Shown here piece after piece: positions 6,078 through 13,057 of a DNA stretch of 20,413 bases. The notes below the pieces were generated by a model that searched no databases, was not told the DNA's origin, and saw only the letters and a list, made by a program, of their open reading frames with translations. The DNA comes from JBMFOH01 sp049969715 [NCBI: bacterium] (lineage in GTDB: Bacteria > DUMJ01), in assembly GCA_049969715.1 (NCBI GenBank), contig JBMFOH010000030.1:1-20413 (forward strand). Reading direction: 5' to 3'. Position 1 is the stretch's first letter. Each line of letters begins with the position of its first letter. Position numbers and translations under genes: made by a program.

Positions 6078-8132
6078 ATGCCGATTTATCGTGATGCTGT
6101 ATACGGTGGAGAAACAGTTACTCTTGAAAATCAATATTTAAGATTTGAAGTTCATAAACGTTTAACTGGTTGGGGATGGGGAGAGCTATTTGTAGCTGAC
6201 AATAGTCAACAGTATAAGTTTATGGCAGTTTTAGAACATCTTGCCGAGGCAGATATATCAGGATTCCCTCATCCATTGAGGCTTGAGGCAAAGGAATACA
6301 AATTAGAGAAATCTAATGATAAGCAGGTGCTTTCCTTTGAGGTAAGACCTCAACCAGTAGATCCCCCAAGTGAATATCTATCAAAAGATTCTATACTGCA
6401 AGGTACCGTCAGATTTATTTTGCCAAACGATAAACCAATAATTCATTACGAGATGTCTTTAAGAAGTGAATGCCTAATTTATCTTAATTACATTCGTGGT
6501 CCATGGTTACGTATCGGAGTAGATAGTTTTGGCATGAAGAAATATGATGCTATATTCCCCGGAATAGAATGGGTAGTAGATGATGAATGGTCAAGTGGTA
6601 CTGATTGGTTCGAACATCCACAGGCTCTCCGAGTTGCTCCTCATCCATATAAAGTCGCTATACCTGTCATGGCTATCAGCTATGATGGAATTGGTATAGG
6701 ACTTTCATGGAATCCAGAGGAATCTATTCTTACTCCATGGACTAGTATTAGATGTCCACAGCCAGTTTTCGCTACACCTAACTTTATAGATCGTAGAAGT
6801 CATCACTTATTAGGACTAATGTATCCAAGTGCTCGTTGGGGTACAGATGAAAATAATTTACATGCTAAGTCACCTATTCTAGTAAGAAGGGGAGTGACGT
6901 TTCCTCTTCATGCCCAAATTTCAGTCGTAAAGGGTACTAGCTTAGACGTGATTTTAGACTGGGTCAAACGTAATGCTCTACCTGATCCTGGTCCACCAAG
7001 ATACAAGTGGGAAGAAGTACTAGATCGTATTGCAAAGGCTTATAATACCAATCTTTGGATTGAAGGAAAGGGCTGGGGGATTCGCGGAGAGGGTCAACCT
7101 GTTGTCCCTGATTTTATCTTGTATTACATTGAACATGGAACAGATCAAGAAGTTATTTCTGGTCTTAAAGAAAAAATCGCATGGTGTAAGAGTCAGAAGT
7201 TTAAAGTAACTAAGGAAGGGTCTGGTTCCTTGAGATATCCGTATCTCTCCAGACCATTAGACTGGATTTTAAATCATCCTGAAGATTCTCTTGAAATCGG
7301 GAATCAACTTCTCAAGATACAAACTCCAGAAGGTGATTTCCCCTTTGATCCATCTGGTAGACATTCTACCTTACTTCAGGATTGGGCTAATATGTGGCGT
7401 CCTTTAGGACATCCGGGGGATTCTGCTATAGACCTATGTTCAACTGCAAGCGCCTCGTTAATTCTTGCAGGGAGGAATACTGGAGAGTCCAAATTTATAG
7501 ATGCTGCTAGGAAAACTTTAGAATTTGCTACAAAGTTTGAACGCCCTGAAGGGGGAGATTGGTGGGAAACACCTCTATCAAGTCCCAATTTACTCGCTGC
7601 TGGGCATACTGCAATAGCCTGCTATCTAGGTTATCAGGAATTTAATGATAAGAGATATTTGGAAAAAGCTATTCGTTGGATTCGAAGTATTATTCCTTTT
7701 ACCCATTTATGGCAGCCAGAAGATATCCCTATGCTCTATAATACTAAGCCATGCTTCTGTAGCACCTCTTGGTTCTTAAGTGATTGGGTTTCCAAACATG
7801 TCCAATGGGAAGTTTTACAGATTTTTGCTAAGTCAGCCAAGATTGGTATTAATTGGGCAGAGCTTGATCCAGAGATAGATTGGGATAAGTTTCAAAAAGG
7901 GGTTACAACAGCTGTATTACGCTGGATGATAGATTCTAAAGATTCAGATTGGCTTACTCATTCTGAATATCCTTTAGAATTGATTAAAGACGGGAAGTGG
8001 GACACTTTATTCGCTGACACATTTGATCCTGTCAACAATACCTATGGTGGTGGACCAATTATGCCAGAACTAATTGCGGATAATGTTATAATTCTTTTAA
8101 AGAAAAACAGAGATAAAAAATCTGGGAGGTAA
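6078..8132 (+). CDS. Putative glycoside hydrolase, beta-sandwich plus (alpha/alpha)6 barrel
   Basis: This 684-residue cytoplasmic protein has no signal peptide. Residues 1 to about 300 are beta-rich and look like a sugar-enzyme sandwich domain (LENQYLRFEVHK, VRFILPNDKPIIHYEMSLR). Residues about 310-680 are helical and repetitive (YKWEEVLDRIAKAYN, FIDAARKTLEFATKF, RYLEKAIRWIRSII), as in six-hairpin glycosidases. Acid residues in aromatic settings, such as W495-W496-E497, may lie in the active site. The order sandwich then barrel recalls GH15/GH65/GH94, but I do not recognise the family. AGGAGG lies seven bases before the ATG. Nearly half of the arginine codons are CGN, unlike the transporter genes, which may point to separate acquisition. 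Confidence 0.7.
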   Translation: MPIYRDAVYGGETVTLENQYLRFEVHKRLTGWGWGELFVADNSQQYKFMAVLEHLAEADISGFPHPLRLEAKEYKLEKSNDKQVLSFEVRPQPVDPPSEYLSKDSILQGTVRFILPNDKPIIHYEMSLRSECLIYLNYIRGPWLRIGVDSFGMKKYDAIFPGIEWVVDDEWSSGTDWFEHPQALRVAPHPYKVAIPVMAISYDGIGIGLSWNPEESILTPWTSIRCPQPVFATPNFIDRRSHHLLGLMYPSARWGTDENNLHAKSPILVRRGVTFPLHAQISVVKGTSLDVILDWVKRNALPDPGPPRYKWEEVLDRIAKAYNTNLWIEGKGWGIRGEGQPVVPDFILYYIEHGTDQEVISGLKEKIAWCKSQKFKVTKEGSGSLRYPYLSRPLDWILNHPEDSLEIGNQLLKIQTPEGDFPFDPSGRHSTLLQDWANMWRPLGHPGDSAIDLCSTASASLILAGRNTGESKFIDAARKTLEFATKFERPEGGDWWETPLSSPNLLAAGHTAIACYLGYQEFNDKRYLEKAIRWIRSIIPFTHLWQPEDIPMLYNTKPCFCSTSWFLSDWVSKHVQWEVLQIFAKSAKIGINWAELDPEIDWDKFQKGVTTAVLRWMIDSKDSDWLTHSEYPLELIKDGKWDTLFADTFDPVNNTYGGGPIMPELIADNVIILLKKNRDKKSGR

Positions 8133-8136
8133 AGTT

Positions 8137-9927
8137 ATGATCAAATCTAATGCGTACGGTGTAACCCCACAATGGTTAGATGAACATTATAATAGTATTG
8201 TATCTGCTTGCCATAAGCAGAATATTACACATATTGGTATCACTACATCTATCACTGGTAAACTATTAACCTCTCCAGAAAAACTTAGAGAACTAAAAGA
8301 GAGATTAATTAATGATGGTATCACATGCTGGGCTGAGATAGTTTCTATCGGACATCCTGCTATGGGAAAATATTACGATCCTTTAGGTAGGCCTCCTACG
8401 CCAGATCTATTCTGGGATGGAGACTTAATAATTACTCCAGGAGACAATGTAGAGCTTTTGCCTCGTGGTTGGCAATATGCTATTAATGAATTTGGTAATC
8501 CTGTTTATTGTACTGCTTGCCCTAATGAAGCTTGGCTTAAAAGAAACCTGCGTGTCTTGAATGAACTAGCTCCAATTTTTGATGAGATCTGGTATGACGA
8601 TGATTTTCGCCTTGATGGAGATCAAGGAGCAGGAAAGCCTCATACAAGTACTGCTGCTTGCTACTGTGATGAATGTTTGGAAGAACTTTCTAAGAGGGTT
8701 GGAAATCGAATAATGCGTGAAGATATTTTATCTGATCAAGCTTTGCATAATGCCTGGATAGAGGCTAAAGTTGATAAGTTAACCTCTATGTGGGATATAC
8801 TCAGTCATACAGCTCACCAGATTAATCCTAAACTGCGTTTGGGATTAATGGTCCGTTGGGGAGGAGAAGAGCGTGATGGTATAGATATTGATAAAATATT
8901 ATCTCACTCTGGAAGTGATATTTTGTTACGTGCAGGGGAAGGACATTTTACTCGAGATGAATTTAATCTGCCAGAGAACCAAGCCATTGAATACCTTGTC
9001 ACTTCTTATCACATAAGTTGGTTCCCTCCTAAGACAAAAGTCTGGAGTGAGACCACTTACTTTACAGGCATTACAGAAGAAGATATTCTAAAGAAGATAG
9101 CTTTAGCTTTGGCATCTGGTGCGCAGGAATTATCCTACTGTCCCTGTGTACCAGAATGGATTGAAGAACAAAATTTCTTGAGTGAAAAATTAGAATTTAT
9201 AAAAAGATTGGGTAATATCTTTTCAAATGCTGAATTAATATATCAGCCTATCGCTATTCTACGTACCAAATCAGCAGGCTATGGGGATCGGTTTCCTCTT
9301 CAAAGGGTAAGAGATCGACAGCCTTTTCCTCTCTTCAGTCTAGCAGGTTTATGTGCTCAGGTTATTCGTCAAAACCACTGGTGTGATACTGGTAATCAAA
9401 AGATATTAGCTGTAACAGGCCGCAGTGTATGGGATTTTGATTTAGATGATCTAGGGGATCGACACTTAATACTAGATGGTTCAGCATTACTAGAGAATTC
9501 TCCTCTTAATGCTGAACTTGGACTTGCCAATATTACCAAAACTCTAGATGGCAGGGTAAATTTCTCTGGAGGGATATTTACAAGCGATGGGTTACTCTAT
9601 TCATCTTCTAGAATAACTATCATTCCTTATGTCTGGCAAGATGTGCCTGAGTCATTATTAAATCAGCTTCTCTACGACATCCGTCGTGTGATAGGCTCAA
9701 AAGCCCTTTCTGTAGTGGTAGAAGGAGATCTGTATGTATTGCCGGTTCACTATCGTCATAATGATTATGATGCTATCTTACTTGTCAATCTTACACACTC
9801 TCCTAGAGAGATAGCCCTATATCTAAAGGATACTCGTACACACCTTTATGATCAGGGAGGTATGCCGATAGATAAACATCTCATCCTTGCTCCTGATGAG
9901 ATTCGTATAATAATTGCCCGTGATTAG
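8137..9927 (+). CDS. Putative glycosidase, (beta/alpha)8 barrel with Cys motif
   Basis: This 596-residue protein has no signal peptide. The N-terminal 350 residues fit a TIM barrel of glycosidase type: a strand ending FDEIWYDDDFRLDG (D154-D156) and another at WSETTYF with E305 are candidate catalytic carboxylates. A cluster C175-x-C177-x-x-C180 (CYCDEC) follows the acidic strand, a pattern seen in several uncharacterised glycosidase-like families and possibly structural or metal-binding. The C-terminal part (ILDGSALLENSPLNAELG and a beta-rich tail) resembles the accessory domains of related enzymes. The ribosome site GGGAGG overlaps the end of the preceding gene, with a four-base gap between genes. 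About two thirds of arginine codons are CGN. The exact family is not recognised. Confidence 0.7.
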   Translation: MIKSNAYGVTPQWLDEHYNSIVSACHKQNITHIGITTSITGKLLTSPEKLRELKERLINDGITCWAEIVSIGHPAMGKYYDPLGRPPTPDLFWDGDLIITPGDNVELLPRGWQYAINEFGNPVYCTACPNEAWLKRNLRVLNELAPIFDEIWYDDDFRLDGDQGAGKPHTSTAACYCDECLEELSKRVGNRIMREDILSDQALHNAWIEAKVDKLTSMWDILSHTAHQINPKLRLGLMVRWGGEERDGIDIDKILSHSGSDILLRAGEGHFTRDEFNLPENQAIEYLVTSYHISWFPPKTKVWSETTYFTGITEEDILKKIALALASGAQELSYCPCVPEWIEEQNFLSEKLEFIKRLGNIFSNAELIYQPIAILRTKSAGYGDRFPLQRVRDRQPFPLFSLAGLCAQVIRQNHWCDTGNQKILAVTGRSVWDFDLDDLGDRHLILDGSALLENSPLNAELGLANITKTLDGRVNFSGGIFTSDGLLYSSSRITIIPYVWQDVPESLLNQLLYDIRRVIGSKALSVVVEGDLYVLPVHYRHNDYDAILLVNLTHSPREIALYLKDTRTHLYDQGGMPIDKHLILAPDEIRIIIARD

Positions 9928-9948
9928 CTAAGGAGTAATCTTAGTTAA
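9924..9948. terminator. Small hairpin at the convergent operon ends
   Basis: TTAGCTAAG (9924-9932) and CTTAGTTAA (9940-9948) form a nine-base stem with one wobble around a seven-base loop. It covers the stop codon of the plus-strand gene and the last codons and stop of the minus-strand gene. It might contribute to bidirectional termination. The stem is AT-rich and lacks a T-run, so this is a weak call. Confidence 0.3.
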
Positions 9949-11199
9949 ATAATAAATAGTTGGTTCTACGATGTGTAGATTATTTAGGAAGGGCTCTGTA
10001 TATTTTATGTCTCCAAATTCTCTATTATCAAAATGATGCTGAACTCCTACATGATTGTTCCAGTCTACTCCTTCAGTGAGAAAGCCAAAATCCCCATGAT
10101 GATGCTTTGCTATAGCTCTCAGTATAGTAAGTCCTTTGTTTAGATATACCTCATTCTTGGAGTCACTGTAGGCTTCTAAATAGGCTAATGATGCCTCTGC
10201 ATTTTCCCATAGATAGGCAGTATCCCAACTTCTCTCCATAAATAGTAAACCTTTAGTCGGTACACCATTTTTATCCTCTGTAAGTTCAAACTGGGTCAGT
10301 CCTACAAGAGAATCATTATAAGCAAAATCTTTTATCTTTTTATCATCTAGGATCTTACTGATTTTGTTTAAGACCCTAAAGGCAACCGCATAACTGACAT
10401 TCTCATTATCATCGTATGTATCATGATTGATACTCCCATAAAAGCCACCATTATCTATAAAAAGATAAGCATTCTTTCTCAACTCCTTAGAGTAATCTTT
10501 AAGATTTTTCTCTGTAAGTTCTGCCATAAGTTGTAGTATAAATAAACCGTCTCCACTGTGGTTCCATATCGGATCAAAACCGCCTTCTGCTCTTTCCCTA
10601 TAGATTTTTCCCTCCGGAGTTATTCTTCGCGGAAACCAACCATTTGGACATATTTCAGTTCTGGAAAGGATCCAGTCTAGAAGTTTTTTACCTATCCACA
10701 AAAGTTTATCCTTTTTCTCTTTGTCCTCTATAAGATCACCTACAATGATAAGCTGATAGCCTATCTTAGCTAAAGAACCTGGACATAGCCAGTCATTGTT
10801 ATGCTTAAAATTGAGACAAAATCTATCTTCTAATATATCTCTATAAGGATATATAAAGCAAGTTTTATAATCAATAAACCCATCTTCTAACACATGGTCT
10901 AGTATAGAAAGAGCTATCTTCTTTATCTCTTCATCCTTTATATATTCTGCATAGAGTAGAAGCTCATAATTTCCTCCAACTGCGTTTGCCGCCCATCCTG
11001 GACCTTCCAAGCCTCCAAAATCATGCCAGAACATTGGATTTCCATTTACATCTACAAAGGTAGATTTAGCACAGTAATGTCCATTATACTTTGTAAGACA
11101 GCAATTTATGACAAAGTTTACTGAATCTCTCATACTATCTAATATTGTATAAGAAGGGTTCTCTGAAAGAAAGAATATACTTTCATTAGATTTAGCCAT
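9928..11199 (-). CDS. Putative (alpha/alpha)6-barrel glycosidase-like protein, last gene of operon 2
   Basis: This 423-residue protein has no signal peptide and is predicted mostly helical. Paired-helix segments repeat through the chain (DSMRDSVNFVINCCL, YELLLYAEYI, DEEIKKIALSILDHVL, GDGLFILQLMAELTEK, WENAEASLAYLEAY), as in six-hairpin glycosidases, GH88/GH105 hydrolases and sugar epimerases of the AGE group. D217 in WNHSGDG, E332 in LWENAEAS and a His-rich stretch HHHGDFGF near residue 368 are likely pocket residues. The start is supported by AAGGAGGT six bases upstream. It is separated from the preceding gene by 148 bases, unlike the tight spacing elsewhere. Its stop codon abuts the stop of the convergent plus-strand gene. 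The substrate is unknown. Confidence 0.68.
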   Translation of the reverse strand: MAKSNESIFFLSENPSYTILDSMRDSVNFVINCCLTKYNGHYCAKSTFVDVNGNPMFWHDFGGLEGPGWAANAVGGNYELLLYAEYIKDEEIKKIALSILDHVLEDGFIDYKTCFIYPYRDILEDRFCLNFKHNNDWLCPGSLAKIGYQLIIVGDLIEDKEKKDKLLWIGKKLLDWILSRTEICPNGWFPRRITPEGKIYRERAEGGFDPIWNHSGDGLFILQLMAELTEKNLKDYSKELRKNAYLFIDNGGFYGSINHDTYDDNENVSYAVAFRVLNKISKILDDKKIKDFAYNDSLVGLTQFELTEDKNGVPTKGLLFMERSWDTAYLWENAEASLAYLEAYSDSKNEVYLNKGLTILRAIAKHHHGDFGFLTEGVDWNNHVGVQHHFDNREFGDIKYTEPFLNNLHIVEPTIYYLTKITP

Positions 11200-11244
11200 A
11201 ATTTACCTCCTTAAATATGATATATACTAATATAAGTTCTAAAA

Positions 11245-11288
11245 TCTTAAATAGTAAATACTACTTCAAAAAGAAATAGTAGTTAAGA
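11245..11288. other. Bulged inverted repeat in the 148-base gap of operon 2
   Basis: Inner arms ACTACT (11260-11265) and AGTAGT (11278-11283) surround a 12-base loop, and outer arms TCTTA (11245-11249) and TAAGA (11284-11288) can pair across a ten-base bulge. The outer motif matches the TCTTA/TAAGA repeats in the leader at 233-310. This gap (11200-11347) is the largest within either operon. I found no convincing promoter here, so the hairpin may be a processing or attenuation site. Chance is possible in AT-rich DNA. Confidence 0.25.
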
Positions 11289-11347
11289 AGAATAACTTGA
11301 AGTGTATTCAGTCCTTCTGATAAAACTGTTTGATCACTTATGTAATG

Positions 11348-13039
11348 TTAACATGAGTATACGTAGTTTAGTCGTCCATATGGAGCTGTATCTCCATTAA
11401 GGTAGAGATCTTTTATACTCCAGTCTCCCTTTATATTATCAGCCCATTTGAAATGAATTTCAAATGGGGTATCTCCATTACCCAAACCAAGTAAATCTCT
11501 AGGGATGGCAATCATCATTTCATTTCCCTCTACCCTCATTGGAGCTCGTCCTACTGGTACCCATCTCCATCCTCCTAAACTTCTGTGAATTACAGAGAAA
11601 TCGTTGTCGATAGTTATCATATTGACCATATAATGATAACCTTCCCACCCCACATCCTCATTATCCTCAATATGTAAAAGGAGCCACATCCAAGGGGTAA
11701 ATGAAACACCTTTAATTGGTTCTCTGGTACGCACATAGAAATAGATATTCTCATCATCTCTTGCCACTTTCATTGTATCGAAAGAATTCCGGCCTGAATC
11801 ATTGGTATATATAATGTTTCCATATCCTGGATGGTTACGATGCAGATTCCCAAAAGGCATATCATAATAAGTAGGCTGAACATCATCCCATTGAGTGAAT
11901 GGTCCTCTTATGTCAATTGTTTTCTTGGGACCAGCGTCCGGAATCGGATCTGTTCCCTTATATCTACGAACATAATCTATAAGTTGCATATAGTAGTTAT
12001 CGAAGTGTCCCCCCTTCATAGGTTCAATATCCCTACTGAACTCCCAATTAGCTTGGTCAATAAATGAAACTGGTCTATCTTTAGAACCACGGAAGCGCGG
12101 TGCAGTCCACTCATTCCATCCAGTAACAAATACTATCCTTGGGTCCTGTGAAATTGCATATTCCCACTGTTCTGCAAAATTAAATCCCCATAGGAGAGCA
12201 CCAGGTGTTTTATCGTTATAACCGTCGTGAAAAGCTCTTCCACGGTTTCTTATTTCACCATACATAGCAGAATCTCCAAATCTTAACTGCGGATGTTGGG
12301 CAACAGAAACACTTATAATCTCTGGGTTTCCAGCCTTATCTCGGAAGATATGTTGGGGACGTTCAAAATCGATCCATGGAAAACCTCCTTCCTTTGGAGG
12401 CTCTGTAGGCCATTGAGATAATCTAAATGTAAAAAATTCCTGAACTTCTCTACTACATTCCCACGGTAACCCAATGATAAGAGGTTTCCCTTCCCAGTAG
12501 AACCATGTATCAGGATAAAATGCAGGCTTATAAATATCTTCATAGATTTCCTGTATAGTTTCTCCTGACTTAGTATTCGTATAATAGACGACCTTTGGCA
12601 CATTCCAACCTGCCTGGATGTACTTGTTTAATACTGAAAGGATAAGTTTACAATCGTCTCTAAACGTTAAACGGTTGGTAGTATCAAATACTAAGAAGTC
12701 AACATCTGCAAAAGTGAGCATCTCTATATGTTTGTGGATTACCCATTCATCAGATGTAAGGTAGTATCCAAATAACGGTTCTCCCCAATAATAGATGCTT
12801 TCAGGGGGTCCCCAAGCTGGATGGTCAAAATCTCTTGCTACTTCAGGATGTTCTTGTAGTAGCTTAGTTACATTTATTGGTATACTATTCTTTACAGGAG
12901 ATTTATTAACAAAGTAGAATATGCCAACATATCGGTCTCTTCGTCTCGGACCCACTTTACTTAAGATCGGTAATCTACGCCCTAAAGCATCCTTACCTAC
13001 TAGAGGTCCAAATCCATAGTTTAGATAATTCTTATCCAT
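11348..13039 (-). CDS. GH71/GH99-like glycosidase with C-terminal CBM9-like domain
   Basis: This 563-residue protein has no signal peptide. The N-terminal part (about 1-350) resembles the GH71/GH99-like clan often found in polysaccharide loci: it opens with RYVGIFYFV, has GEPLFGYYLTSDEWVIHKH and DVDFLVFDTTN, and carries the hallmark FVTGWNEW (W308-N309-E310-W311), where E310 is a candidate catalytic acid. From about residue 372 a beta-rich domain follows (TIDIRGPFTQWDDVQPTY, MKVARDDENIYFYVRT), a pattern typical of CBM9-like sugar-binding or DOMON-like modules. AAGGAGGG precedes the ATG by seven bases, and the gap to the upstream gene is 18 bases. CBM9 modules are commoner in secreted enzymes, so an apparent cytoplasmic location is notable. 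Specificity is unknown. Confidence 0.78.
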   Translation of the reverse strand: MDKNYLNYGFGPLVGKDALGRRLPILSKVGPRRRDRYVGIFYFVNKSPVKNSIPINVTKLLQEHPEVARDFDHPAWGPPESIYYWGEPLFGYYLTSDEWVIHKHIEMLTFADVDFLVFDTTNRLTFRDDCKLILSVLNKYIQAGWNVPKVVYYTNTKSGETIQEIYEDIYKPAFYPDTWFYWEGKPLIIGLPWECSREVQEFFTFRLSQWPTEPPKEGGFPWIDFERPQHIFRDKAGNPEIISVSVAQHPQLRFGDSAMYGEIRNRGRAFHDGYNDKTPGALLWGFNFAEQWEYAISQDPRIVFVTGWNEWTAPRFRGSKDRPVSFIDQANWEFSRDIEPMKGGHFDNYYMQLIDYVRRYKGTDPIPDAGPKKTIDIRGPFTQWDDVQPTYYDMPFGNLHRNHPGYGNIIYTNDSGRNSFDTMKVARDDENIYFYVRTREPIKGVSFTPWMWLLLHIEDNEDVGWEGYHYMVNMITIDNDFSVIHRSLGGWRWVPVGRAPMRVEGNEMMIAIPRDLLGLGNGDTPFEIHFKWADNIKGDWSIKDLYLNGDTAPYGRLNYVYSC

Positions 13040-13057
13040 CTAGTAGCCCTCCTTTAA

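Noticed and set aside
11217-11222. TATCAT-like -10 box before the gene ending at 9928
   Set aside because: Transcription from it would start within the ribosome site, and no good -35 box is present.
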